A DNA stretch of 64,000 nucleotides from Mya arenaria. Its lineage: Eukaryota > Mollusca > Bivalvia > Myida > Myidae. The translations under genes were made by a program, and so were the position numbers. This document shows positions 11,703 through 24,697 of this stretch, piece by piece. Where the stretch lies: positions 31,422,354 to 31,486,353 of the forward strand of contig NC_069126.1 in assembly GCF_026914265.1 (NCBI RefSeq). The letters are read 5' to 3'. Within the stretch, counting starts at the first letter, position 1, and every line of letters starts with the position of its first letter. The notes under the pieces are model-generated. The model saw nothing but the letters and a program-made list of their open reading frames with translations, had not been told where the DNA came from and did not search any database.

Positions 11703-14700
11703 ATGAATTATTTATTTGTCTCAGTGTTTCTGATTTTATCATGGATTAATGTAGTAGCATGTGGTAAGTGCACATAAATTATGCTTATAATCCTCTTGCA
11801 ATCTCAGAGGGAACTGGTTCAACAGGTATTGGAATCCCACGATGACATCTCCCTGTCCTTGTTTGATTAGCACACAATCGTAGCTAGCAAAAACACATAT
11901 ATAGTTTGTTAAGTCTTAACGATATTAAATATTCGTGTTTGAAAATGTTGACATACACTTGTTGTTTTGTTTTATTGAATTATTTCAAACAAAAGCAAAT
12001 TAGGGATTCCTTGGATACTTATAATTAGCAGAGTTGGGATTCCTTTGGTAAAACCGATATGATGTAATGATCATATAAATTTGTAGAACAAAAACTGCAA
12101 CATTAAACCTTAATGAATTAAATTTTGGCGGAGCGATCGAGTGAGGCAAGCGAAGCGAGTGAGCATTTCGTATTCATTTAGAATTTTACTAAATATGTTA
12201 TAAACGTCCTAGGTTGTATGGAAGAGGGAACTCTGAAATAGTGATGTAGTATTTTAACGATTAAGCGTGGTACTAATTAAAGGCCGATACATGAAGGTTA
12301 TATTATAAATTGATATTGTTAACACGACAAGATTTTAAAATTATAAGAATACAACCTACATTTTCAGCCAATGAAATTGCAGATAGACAATCATTAGTAC
12401 TAGACTTAATCATTAAGAATTTTAAGAATTTGTTTAAAGATCCGCCTTCTGCCACTCATCCGATTAACACTCCCTGTGTCCGAATTTGGCGTTTACAATG
12501 TATCTGCGAACTATAACAAAATAAACTCATTTTTACCAAAAATATTTAAATGTTACGTTTATGAAAATTTAATGATAAAATGAAAATGGTTGTTAACTGA
12601 ATGATTCGTCAATACAAATAAGTATGTATCTTTCCTATGCCGAACTCTATAAAAAATGCGATTTTTCAATAAATTCACTAGTATCTTAAATCGGCCTCAG
12701 TGAATTGTTGGCGTTTACAAAGTAAAATATAAATATTATTGCATACCGGACAAGAGTTCAACCATTTAAACACTTCTGGAAAAATCGATCCTTCACGCAA
12801 CATGCGCGTCATGATGTTACACCCCTGACTATATATCTTAAAACCTTGATAGACAGATTAGGAATTCCTGCACATAGTTATACATGACACCTGAGATACT
12901 GTCTAGATACCTTCTTGAAACCGATGATACTAGATATCTTCTTGATATTTCATTTACTGTCTAGATACCGTTTTGAAACCTAAGACAACGTCTTAAAACC
13001 TTATTGACACATAAGATACTGTCTAGATAGCTTTTTGATATCTAATATGCTGTATTGGTACCTTCTTGACACCAAAGATATTGTCTAGATACCTTCCCGA
13101 TACCTTAGACATTGCTTAGATACCTTCTTGATACCAAAGATATTGTCTAGATACCTTCCTGATACCTAAGACATTGCTTAAATATATTTTTGATACCTAA
13201 GATACTCCCTAGATACCTTCTTTATACCAAAGATATTGTCTAAATACCTTCCTGATACCTAAGTCATTGCTTAGATACATTTTTGATACCTAAGATACTC
13301 CCTAGATATCTTCTTGATACCAAAGATATTGTCTAGATACCCTCCTGATACCTAAAACATTGCTTCGATATCTTTTTGATACCTAAGATACCTAGATACC
13401 TTATTGATACCAAAGATACTGTCTTGACACCTTCCTGATACCTAAGACATTGCTTTGATTATTTTTTGATACCTAAGATACTCCCTAGATACCTTCTTGA
13501 TACCAAAGATACTGTCTTGACACCTTCTTTAAAACTCAAATACTGCCTAGATACCTTTTGGACACCTAAGATAATGTCAAGACACCTTCTTGACATAAAG
13601 ATACTATCAAGATACCTTCTTGAGACCTAAGATATTGCCTAGATACCTTTTTGAAACTCATGTGCTGTTATGTACCTTTTTGACATTAAGATACTATCAA
13701 TATACCTTTTTGACACCTAAGGTACTGTCGATATACCTTTATGACACCTAAGATACTGTCTAGATACATTCGTGATTCCTATGATACTGTCTAGATACAT
13801 TCTTGACACCTATGATACTGTCTTGATACCTTCTTGACACCTAAGATACCGTCTAGATACCTTCGTGATACCTAAGATACTGTCTAGATACATTCTTGAC
13901 ACCTAAGATACTGTCTTGATACCTTCTTGATTCCTAAGACACTGTCTAGATACCTTCTTGATTCATAAGATACTGTCTTGACACCTTCGTGATTCCTAAG
14001 ATAATGTCTTGATACCTTCTTAATTCCTAAGATACTGTCTAGATACCTTTTTGATTCCTAAGATACTGTCTTGACACCTTCTTGACTCCTAAGATACTGT
14101 CTAGATACCACATTGATTACTATGATACTGTCTTGACACCTTCTTGATTCCTAAGATACCTTCGTGATACCTAAGATACTGTCTAGATACCTTCTTGATT
14201 CCTAAGATAATGTCTGGACACCTTCGTGATTCATAAGATAATGTCATGATACCTTCTTGATTCTTGAGATACTGTGTAGATACCTTTTTGATTCCTAAGA
14301 TACTGTCTTGACACATTCTGGATTCCTAAGATACTGTCTAGATACCATATTGATTACTAAGATACTGTATTGACACCTTCTTGATTCCTAAGATACCTTC
14401 GTGATACCTAAGATACTGTCTAGATACATTCTTGACACCTAAGATACTGTCTTGACACTTTCTTGATTCCTAAGATACTATCTATACCTTCTTGATTCAT
14501 AAGATACTGTCTAGATATCTTCTTGACACCTATGATAATGTCTAGATACCTTCTTGACACCTAAGATACTGTCTAGATACCATCTTGATACCTCAGATAT
14601 TTTCCTATCTTTTCTCGTATTACGGAACAAAGTTACATATTGAAACAAACAGTTTAAGTAGTGCTACCTACATTTCTTTGGGAAATGCATATCGTTCCTT

Positions 14701-17700
14701 ATTTATTTTGAGCAGTATAAATTCTATTAGTCTCTATAAAACGCAATAAGTTCTGATAAAGTATTGTTAATGCCGAAATGAAGTATGATTTCATGGTAAT
14801 ATTTATTCAAAAGTCAGTCATGCTTTTTACAATAATATGAATTAAGTAGTATACCTATACTTTCAGAAAAATATATAATGGTGTTTAGCTTATATATATG
14901 TAATAATGTTCTTTGTTGTGATTAGCCAACAGCCTAGTCATAAATACGTATTATTAATTATCATGTGTGGAATTATTGAACCACATACCATACGTGTAGG
15001 TGCTGAGTGTTCTTATTGTACCAAACGACCTTGCCATCACATGTTTTTCATAGGGTCATAAATTGTAAACAATATGGAATTCTCTCTGCATTTTTACGAC
15101 TCCTTTGTCACTGAAAGAACTTTTATGTTGTGCATTTTCTGTACCCTTCAAGTATTTGTCATAAACGCCCATTTCCCCCAGATAATGGCTCAATAATGGC
15201 ATAATAATATCCCAAGAGAAGAACGCGTTTGTCGGTTTTGTCTAGATAATATTAACATTTTTGTTTTAGACTGTGAATACCATGCATTCTTTATATGTTG
15301 TAAATATAATGATATACGAACGCAATATTTATTTAATTGGTATTCTAATGGTACTGAATTAGAAGATTTTTTATAGGTTATTAAACACAAATCAATTTAC
15401 GAAAACTAGCTTATTATGTATACCATCTCCTTCTAAACATTAATGGTTAAGGGGAAGTAATCATGATTTTTATTTACACTTTGCTTGTATCGATTAATTA
15501 CCCTGACACAACTCATCCCTTTCTTGTATGTTAATTACTCAATAAACTGTTGACTTGACTTGTTAAAAAATTGTATTCAATAATGTCGTATGTATTCACA
15601 TTTCAGGATATGACAACCAACCACCGGTCCTTTGCATTAATTGGCTCCAGAGTTTTGCAGAGCAAAAAACGTTTATTGAAGCGAGAGATTTTTTGGGAAC
15701 TTTTATTGACGACATTGATGAAGGCAGTATTGTAAAAATAGATGTCGTGTACGAAAAAGGCAATTATAGAAACTTAACTATTACAAAGGATCCTACAGAT
15801 GCCAAATGGGAAGAAAACTTGCTTAGCATTAGCAACGTGGGAACTGGAAATAAAATATCCGCTGAAAGGTTGAACTCCAATTTCAAACAATGCTTTCATA
15901 AATTATCCCGCATAATGCCAACACGAGCCAAGATTAACGTCATCTTGACTGACCCAAACGTTGAGATTGTCGGTGCATTTCGAGACGAGAATGTTAAAAC
16001 GTATGTAGTATTAACTGGAGAAGAAAGAAAAGACAAAGAACCCTGGCCAGCTTTTGCTACAGACGAGGAACATGTTTTTTACCTTAATGAATCGAACAGA
16101 TTACGTGAGCTTCTGAACAAAGGTAACATTTTCAGTGTAAGAAAATCGTATACGTCTATAAAAAGTTTCTACGTCATCTTACATAATCATTTATTTTAAT
16201 ATCCATAATTAAATAATTATCAATTAATTGAGCCTCACACAATGACTCTATAATCATATTATGTTGCTTAACATTGTTTGGGCCTTATTTGTGCCATGAT
16301 TAAGGGGCAAACGTGAGATTGAGCGCTCGAATACCAGTTAAATCACAATTGAGTTATTGCTTTTTTAATGACCGTGTCAACGCGGTTACATCAACATTTA
16401 TATTGTCATTTGTGTTGTCTTGTGCCGTTGTCTCTCTGATGTTGCGTTTGTTCGGCCTTGCTTAAGGCCTTTAATCAATATATTGATTCAAGTGTAGTGT
16501 ATTTGACAGTTTTCTTTTTATTAAAAATATGTAACTGACAAAACAGTTATGTTTTGAAACCGTTTTGATATGTTACCTCTTTAAAAAAAAATCCATACTC
16601 CATACATTTAAGTATATTATACACAATTGTTGTAAAGTTACGTAGGTCTGCTTTTATTTGTTGACATACGTTTAAGAAGCAATGGAATCTTGAACCACTG
16701 CTGTTTCAACTTTAGCATTTTTTAACTTTTTCTACAGATGCGCAATTACTATGTGGGATTCACGAGTACATGGAAATGCATTGCACGCCTTGTAGTGACG
16801 TTTGTCACACGGATGGCCATGAACCATTGTGTGCCACACAGTACAAATTTGTGTGCAAATGTAAGTAATAGGGATATTTCAGATATTGTTTTGATGTCCA
16901 TGTGAATTGACAATGTCTAAGATATGGAATCAGACGAAAACATTTATGTGAACAATCAGGTTTAGGAAATCAACATAAAATTTCTCAATACATAGACGGC
17001 TCATAAAGGCTATGGTGCATTAAGTGTCCTTCAATTTGCGTTGAACATGCAATAAGATTGAAATAAGAGAAAAAACAACAATAAGGCGAAAGTAACCTAC
17101 AATAGTATTTTTAAGTCCCGAAGCAGGTTTATATCATTTAAACTTACACCAACAAAAAGAAAGTTATATGCATAATTGATATTTATAAAACTTTTGATTC
17201 AGATTATCTCCAGCATCTATACGAGGTTGCCAAAACCGAGGCAACAGCCAACCACGATGCGACGCGTGGGACAACACCAGCAAGACAAAATGTTATTAAC
17301 GATGCAAAGCAACCAAGATATGATAAAGTTGAACTGACCGCTGTAATATTGCCGATAGTAATTGGTATCGTTGCTGTTATTGCTGTTGTTGCAGGAGTTT
17401 ATTGGAGAAAGGTGTGTGAATGCCGACGAAATATTGAGTAATTCAGTTATTCACGTTGACAAATTTTGCGATAAATCCCCTGAAACCTGATTTAAGGATA
17501 AAATACTAAGTTCTTAATGTATGCATAAGATGTAGCAGTAATATAAAAAAAAATACATTGTTGTTTTTCATCTGTTTTTTTTTTAAATCTTTATTCAATC
17601 AAAACTATTTTCTTTCACATTGTTCTTACTTACTGAAATACAGTCGAACCCCGTTGGCTCGAACTCCCAGGGACCGGCGAAAATACCTCGAGCCTCAGAA

Positions 17701-20042
17701 ATTTCGAGCCAAGCGATATTGCTTACATTCAGTTTAAATAAATCGGTCTTTTACATCAGGTTCGAGCCATCGAGGAATTCGAGCCAAGCGAGTTCGAGCC
17801 AACGGGGTTAGCCTGTATGTAAACGACTATGTAAATATGTAATTGACTTATTAGTGATAGTGTTTTTATATTAACAGTGCAGAAACGCAACTCATCGTGG
17901 AGATGCTCAACACGACAGGCCACCTTCTGTCGTGTCATCAACTTCTCGAAATCAAAGGTTGTTTTTTAAGGATTTTCTGATTATTAAAAGTATATGTCGA
18001 CAGCTATTATATCTCACCAGTAATTGGCGCTGCTCTAAGATTATTTTTTTTTGATTTTTTAATAAAGTAAGTTTTTTTTTGCGTATCGTTTTTAGTACAG
18101 GTACACTTAATTCATTAGGTAAAATAAATGTTTGGAAATTTGCGTGGTAGTCACTGTATGAACGGGTCAACCCATTGACACGAGGAGCCATTTAGTAACG
18201 ATGTCTCTACAAAATAATTGATCGGTATTATTTTATTACTACCTATCAGCTACTTGTCGGTGGCCACTACCGATGAAACTCCGTCCCGTGTAGGAGATTC
18301 AACTCCGTCCATTGTTTTGCCGCCAACTCCGCCATATAGGTCTCCTACCACTTCTAAGAAAACTCCACCCAGACGACCACCACCACCGTCCGATAGATCT
18401 TCAATTTCGTCCAATATTACTTCCCCAAATCCGCCTCAGAGACCTACATCTTCGACTTTTGGGTCTACAACTGGAATTCCAGTGGTTCAAGATGATGATG
18501 CCACTAACGAGGAAGAAAACATCATGCTTCCACTAAAGCATGTCCTAAAAGGTAAGTTGTCTTGTAGACTACGATCGCATATTGTCATACATATTTGGCC
18601 GATTGTACAGAATATTCCTAAAGTTAACAACTTAAATAACGACATATTTCATGATTAGCTCATATATATTTAAATAAAACAAGCACAGCTGAAATACTTG
18701 TCTCCCACCCTAGATAAGTAGGTCCAAGTATTTCGCCATGCTGGAAATCCTTATTGCCCTAGGACATTATGATAAGGTATCCGTATGGAACTGCTTTTGC
18801 ATTGTCATCACGCACCCCCCCCCCCCCCCCCCCCCCCCCTTGTTGAAGACCGTCGTCTGTAGCTCCATGAAAACCTTGTCTTGTGCCAATATTTAAAATC
18901 ATTTCTCGTTTGAAATGGCACCAAAAATGTTTTCACTCTGCATTTAAGAAATAAAGCTGCACACTCTATTTAAAGACCTCTTTGACTGTTTACATATTTT
19001 GAATCACTGCGCGCATATGTGTATGACAACCACAAAATTTCACGCGAATTATTTTCAAAACGAACGAAATAGTTCCAGCGAATAAAATAAGATTTTTTTA
19101 ACTGAGGTTGGAGAAAAGTTATCTACAATGGCCGCTCGTGTAAGATAAATGTTCATTTCAACCCTCGCGCAGGGTGTTCTGCGGCAACTCGGTAAACCTT
19201 TTTTGTGCAAAACACCCTACGCTCGGGTATGGACGAACCTATTTTACACGAGCGGCAATGGAAGATTCTTAAAATCTCTTATCTTGTTTAATATACTGCT
19301 GATCACAAATGTATCCATGCACATTCCGGGGCCATTAAGATTTGAAAGTTAAAAAGGATGACGTTAACATTGACGAGGAATACTTGTTTATTTTCGCATA
19401 TAACGTTCAAATGACGTCAAACTTGCATATGACGTCACAAATATTTCATATGACGTTTTGGCGGTTTTTCAATATTATCTGAGCTATAGTGTTGGAGGTT
19501 ATTACAATTGCATTACACATATGTTAACTGAGCATTTTACTGCGCCGGTTGCGCGTTACCATGGTTTTAAAAGGGGCCATATAGAGAAAAGGGCAATACA
19601 AACATATTCGGCAATAACATGAAACGATAGAAAATACTTAGCGGGTTAAAACGGTATATATATTGTTACACTTGACCACTCAATGTTGTTATGAGTACGC
19701 CAGTCCTGCTTATTTTGGATTATCCCTCGTATGTTTTTGTCGGTTCCAGTTTTACTATCGAAAATTGTTGTCTATTTATTCGAACTAAAATATGACCTCT
19801 ATTTCACGTAGGATATGCCAGACGAAAACTGTTTTCGGTGGAACGATCCCTTGCGTCGAACACGAAAATAAGCGTTTGTTTCTTTACATTTGTGGAAGTT
19901 ACATGTTCTATTTAAATTTCCCCAAACCTCTTCCCAGCTGTACATTAAGCAGTCATCTTTATTTACAGAGGCAGATGTATGGGGAGCCAGAGATTATCAG
20001 CCCGTATCTGATACACACGCAGGTGTGACACCAGTGCAGTAA
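11703..20042 (+). CDS. single-pass membrane protein with degenerate VWA-like ectodomain, seven exons
   Basis: Exons: 11703-11763, 15607-16122, 16738-16860, 17203-17411, 17878-17957, 18250-18551, 19969-20042. All introns are GT-AG, phases match at every junction (1,1,1,0,2,1), and the sum is 1365 nt, giving 454 aa plus TAA. Residues 1-20 form a signal peptide. Residues 28-190 resemble a von Willebrand A fold: a strand VLCINW, helix FIEARDFLGTFI, VILTDPN, and an end shaped like AFATDEEHVFYLNESNRLREL. The MIDAS DxSxS is not intact (NWLQS). Residues 193-233 carry six cysteines (198, 208, 211, 215, 224, 232), EGF-like, on a 1-1 phase exon. The membrane helix is about 279-300. The tail is rich in Pro/Ser/Thr with PxxP motifs that could bind SH3 domains. 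AATAAA lies at 20166. The exon structure is well supported; the VWA assignment is inference and ligand and role are unknown. Confidence 0.85.
12880..14615. repeat. diverged 31-bp tandem repeat in receptor intron 1
   Basis: About 55 imperfect units of roughly 31 bp built on AAGATACTGTCTAGATACCT followed by TCTTGATTCCT. Two variants (CTAGATACC and CTTGACACC) often alternate, giving a partial 62-bp structure. Divergence is high and there is no coding sense. The array occupies the centre of the 3.8-kb first intron; 12452-12880 holds nothing recognisable. Confidence 0.85.
15140..15566 (+). mobile_element. 3' end of a LINE (non-LTR retrotransposon), decayed
   Basis: The frame from about 15211 reads IPREERVCRFCLDNIN, then HAFFICCKYNDIRTQY and NWYSNGTELEDF. 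This is the Cys/His-rich end found after the reverse transcriptase in many invertebrate LINEs (CxxC, then H and C, then a DIR motif). A stop interrupts the frame at about 15374. The copy ends in a TTGACTTGACTTG tail near 15566, only about 40 bp before the exon 2 acceptor of the receptor gene. It is a 5'-truncated fossil. From 14620 to 15140 nothing clear is visible. Confidence 0.7.
17641..17815. mobile_element. pogo/Tigger-like MITE, copy 1
   Basis: A 175-bp element flanked by TA on each side (17639-17640 and 17816-17817). Its ends form inverted repeats: CAGTCGAACCCCGTTGGCTC at the left and the complement of GAGCCAACGGGGTTAGCCTG at the right. CAGT-type termini with TA duplications are typical of the pogo/Tigger branch of Tc1/mariner. 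There is no transposase. It lies in intron 4 of the receptor gene. Confidence 0.75.
18815..18839. repeat. poly-C tract
   Basis: A run of about 25 C in receptor intron 6. It is likely length-variable and error-prone in assemblies. Confidence 0.9.
19128..19262. mobile_element. short palindromic MITE
   Basis: Two arms of about 50 bp in inverted orientation. The left starts ATGGCCGCTCGTGTAAGAT and the right ends ATTTTACACGAGCGGCAATG. They are separated by a short loop between the AGGGTGTT and AACACCCT motifs. It lies in receptor intron 6. The family is unknown. Confidence 0.6.
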
Positions 20043-20171
20043 TATAGTTATTGCTTTGGAGACAAGTTTGACCATGAAACTGTGAGAGAAGATAATATCT
20101 TGAGATGATGACAAAGTTGGATGTTGTGGTCGAGAGGTATCAAAAGAAGTTAACTGTTCTATCACAATAAA

Positions 20172-23100
20172 AAAAAGTAACCGAAACACTATCAACTTAC
20201 ATAATGTGAAAAAGTGTCATAAGATAAGTACTGTTAAGGAATTAGTACGAACTATTGAGGGAATTTAACATTGAGACTTAATAATCATCAAACTAAAAGC
20301 AGACCTTGAAAATTCCAAAACATACAATGATACATTTCGAGGGCAAAGAGAAAGTACACATAAGCACTTTCAAATAAACCTTTTCCGGATGTTCGATACA
20401 AGATACAAGACATTTTAATCAAATAACAGTAGCTCTATGATCTATTGGCGGGTTAATGAGAAATTGTATTGTTAATCAAAATTAGAACCCAGTTATTTTT
20501 ATATAATATAATGATAATATTATATTATATTGTTGTATAAATGTATGTTTAATTTTACTCCTAAAATGTATTTTTAACAGGGTCCGTGTTAAATTACGTT
20601 TTTAGTCAAAAATTAAACCGGTATTTTTTCATTTTAATGTACAATTTATACAAAAAAGCAATGATTAAAAAAACTAACAATATAACTTGTTAATACAATG
20701 TATAACAATTATTTACAAATTTTATGTCCATAATGACTGCATCAAATAATTTTGAAATGTAAGAATTCGCTTTCCTAAGTCTGAGTTTAAAACTCACCTC
20801 AAGACGTTGGAGAATATGGGCCCTGTTTTATTAACTACAATACAAAACAATAGTTATTTATTTTTTATAATACACAAGGCCACCGGCCCAAAATACAAAT
20901 CTATAATGTTCAAAGAGTGATGTATATTTTTTGTAATGCATGCACTATAAATACACTTACATATATCATGCTCTGTAAGTTTTTAAACAGGAACAATAAT
21001 ATATATAATTATATATATTTAATTTCGTTTAAGTAAGTCTCTCTTAATTCAAATGATAATTTTCAAGTACTTCGACAATGTATGTATACAATGAGTTCGT
21101 TCATCTGTCAACAACTGTACACATTTTGTTTCACTGTTAACAATTCTGTCCATGTTAAGAAGATAAATAGTCTGTAATTCCTCGTATAGTGGGCAATCTG
21201 TAAGAAAATGAATCTCATTTCAACAACATGTACGTTTCTCTTAAGGCAAAATGTGCACAATCTGAAGTCTCCTTCAATATTTAAATGTCACCCTTATTCA
21301 ATATTTAATGCATGACTTGAACATCTTAAGTTTGATAATATTCTATTATACTGAAACCCTGTAAAGTGGACGACTGCCAATATTATTCTGAATAGAAATC
21401 ATGAGAAATACAAATCTAATATGTCAATGACTGGATCATAATTTGAGGCGTTTTAGATTGTCAGTTTATAAATTTTGCCTGTATGTGATATGGATGGCGT
21501 TGATAATGGCTGAATCTGTATTTTGACATCCTGTTTTTACATGCGATGTTTTGTCTCACGATAATGTCTATTTTTGCATCATTACTTTCTTGCCCATAGT
21601 CTTCAAAAATGGTTTGTTGCAGTCTGTTTTACATTTTTTTACAAAAAAAGAGTGTTCAATATAAAAATAGGTCACTTAGAATACTTGTATCGTTCTATTG
21701 CGTGTATGTAAAATAGTTTATAAGTTTAACATTAGCATTTGAAGTCGTAATATTAAATTTAATTTACCAAAAATCAACAACACTATACATCCGTGTAAAA
21801 CAATTCCTGAATTATAACTAGATCCAATTTAGTTTGTTAAGTAAAAATAGGGATACGCACAAAGGCGGCTCTAGATTTTTAAAATACGTCCCTCCCTATG
21901 AACCGATACAAATATGTTTAAAGTGTTAGCAGGGGGGTTGGAAGGTTGGGGTACTCCACAAAGAATCGTCCATTTGGGCGTATTTTATTAATTAATCTGT
22001 TTTATTGAAACAAAAAGTAAACTTGGACGAATTTAGGGGGGGGGGGGGGGGCGGGCGGATGTGCCATCTCTGTATAGTTTTTTTTAAACGAGTATATTAT
22101 GAACTTTAAATGTATATTAATAAAGCCACTTTAATGAAACTCACTGACGATTACTCTCAATACCTAGTCCAAAGTTATATCTAAAAATTTACATTTTATG
22201 TCTATGATACTTTTTCAATAATCTGTGCGTACTTGCGAACACATATATGTGCTATTTCATATCTTGCCTATAATTGTTTGCTGATTCTTTTTCTAATGTG
22301 TGTGTGTAACTTTTGCGTATCCTCTTTGTTTTGTGTAATTCGTCCGAAGGCTTATAATCTTAAGCGTGTTCATATGCGTTAATACTTCTGATTAATGCGC
22401 CAGTGTACTTAAAAAAAACAATATGTCGTTTCCACAACAGTTCCCGCGCAATTCAAGTTCTGGCACTGTTTCTTCCAACAATATGAATTATTGTGAATTA
22501 TTTCACGATTGATCTGGTTTTGTACATATGCTTGTAGAGCTTGTAGATGCCAATAGCAACAATATTTATATTTTAACATACCTTACAGTAAACATATTGC
22601 ATACATGTAATCATAGACGTTCGCTTTGAAAAAAGGAAAGTTGGTGTGACACCCGCGCGATGTCTAGCATTGTTCCTGGTAAAAGTGTAAATAATCATGT
22701 TTGGTAAGGCTTTGTACATAGTGTTTGTAGTGTTGATTTTAAGTTATAAGTAAATAATATGTAAGTTCCACAATATCTTGTAATGCTCATATTGCATACA
22801 TATTCGCATTTAAATAGAGTATTGGGCAAAGCATTATTTGTAGCACCAATTCTGTAACAGGGGAGTGTATTTTTTTCTAACTGCACAATTATGAAAGTTG
22901 AGGATAGTGTACGCATTTAGTAGTTTCTCGTGCGTTCATTGTCATTAATTCTAGCCAAAAGTATTGTGATATTTGTATTAGTATTGTGCAACAGAAAGAT
23001 TGGTACTATGTGATACTGCTCGTGCCTTTATCAAAAAAGGGCATTATGCTTTTCCTTGACACCATATTTTCAAATATGGGCATTTGCATTTAAGAATCAG

Positions 23101-23934
23101 TCACACATTCAATATTTAGCCGTCCTTGATAAGACCAACCAGGACTAAAATTTGTCAAATATCTGATTAAAATTCTATATTTTCTAGCTGGCAATTCAAA
23201 CCTTATATAACATTTTATTTAATAGTAATCTTTTTAGTCTTTTTTTCGTGTCGTTGCGCTGTCTGATCTACAAGGGAGCTATAAGCGGCGATGTGGGACT
23301 GCTGCATTATAGCGACATATTTGCCCAGATATAAGAGTCAATATCGTAAAAAAATGTTGAGTTTATCTGTCCATGACTTGTTTGCTTAAATACTCAAAGA
23401 TCATTACAATCTTACAGTTATATTTATGTATTCTTGTTTTGTAAAAATATAGTTTCCTTTTACTGAGATTGTATTGTATTTTTATGACTTTGAGATTTTA
23501 ATTTTTATATTTTGTTGTGTTCCCTTTAGTGATGAATTTCATTTTTGGCATAATCGCTTATAGACATAAGAAAAAAACACACGAATGTTTGTAATCACAG
23601 AAATTTGTTTTTGAATTAAACCTTTTAAAGGAGATTAGAAAAGTGTTCGATACATTATAATAGTTTTATTATTTAGTTCAGAAAATAGGTTCTTATGAAA
23701 ACGCATTATTAGATAAAATTATAATATGTATTAAATTGACATGGATGTATGCATGTATTCAATGTTATGACTACTTGATTATTGTTACATAAGTCTCATT
23801 TGTACTTTTTTGATGGTAAAAGCTGTTAAAAGTGCATTTTATATTATTGTATACGACAAATCTTCATTATTACGTTCCTTGTTTCGGCTGTGATACAATG
23901 ATTATGTATGTTCATATTTTACACTAGTGTTGTA
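20172..23934. other. intergenic stretch without recognised genes
   Basis: AT-rich DNA after the poly-A signal of the receptor gene. A poly-G run lies near 22038-22052. The block 21860-22075, with AAAAGTAAACTTGGACGA, resembles 45700-45790 and is probably a dispersed repeat. No long open frame with family features was seen on either strand. Confidence 0.5.
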
Positions 23935-24697
23935 CGAGATGCAGTCAAAAAGTTCCCGGACTGCCTTTGTAATGTTGTCAGTTTTTAGATTAGAAAAAAA
24001 TAAAATTGCATCGAAATAAAGCATTAACTTTATCCTATAGGACTGTACATATACTCCTGCTTAATCACACAATACAATCATTTTTTACATAACTAATACA
24101 CATAACTCACATCGTACAAATCACTTCGTACGGAAATGTAGTACTGTAAACGTTTACCAATGAAATTACGTCATTGTAGGTGCTTGTATACGAGTCAATG
24201 TTTTGTAAAGTATTGCCCTTTAAATTCAATACATTTTCTACCCACTTATTAAAAATGCCTGCGTACCATCCATTTTCCATTTAGCTGCTTACCGCCGACT
24301 TGACGGAAAATTTCATTCCTTCTTAAGATTAAAATCTGCGACCTAGTAAATCGGCCTTTAATCTCGGAAATACACAAAAGTCCATAGCCTATGCTTTGTA
24401 AACCCTTTATATTATCATGGTTCATTTGATTACATTATTACCCCCGATAACGAAGCTAAAAAATGGCATAACTTTTCACATAGTTTACCGAATTGGGCGA
24501 AATAAAAAGTGATGAGTTTATCAAAGAATTTGGTTTAACAGTACCTAACGTCATGTGTACTAAAACCACAAAGTTAAAATCACCTGAACCCCCTATCATA
24601 GGCGCAAGTCTCGTCATAGTCAGACGTCAAAATTGTGCAATATATAATGTACATCAATATATAACCAGTCCGGGAACTTTTCTTATATTGCATCTCG
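23935..24697. mobile_element. mariner-like non-autonomous element
   Basis: A 763-bp unit flanked by TA (23933-23934 and 24698-24699). The ends form imperfect inverted repeats: CGAGATGCAGTCAAAAAGTT, then CCCGGACTG, at the left, and the complement of CAGTCCGGGAACTTTTCTTA, then TATTGCATCTCG, at the right. TA target duplications and an AAAAAGTTCCCGGAC-type end point to the mariner superfamily. No transposase frame is visible; the 69-codon frame at 24493 ends in the terminal repeat and has no known motif. Confidence 0.75.

Larger units (their letters stand above)
7115..12451. repeat. segmental duplication, copy B
   Basis: Direct repeat of 140-6499, with the same content and order but a shorter minisatellite (about 22 versus 43 units). 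From about 7790 to the array, and from about 10340 to 12451, it differs from copy A at only a few sites, which points to a recent event or recent homogenisation. It ends at the same junction as copy A, after which the sequences are unrelated. Copy B supplies exon 1 of the downstream receptor gene. Confidence 0.95.

Noticed and set aside
12880-14615. Possible CRISPR-like array
   Set aside because: Units are contiguous and diverged with no unique spacers, and the setting is eukaryotic; it is a simple tandem repeat.
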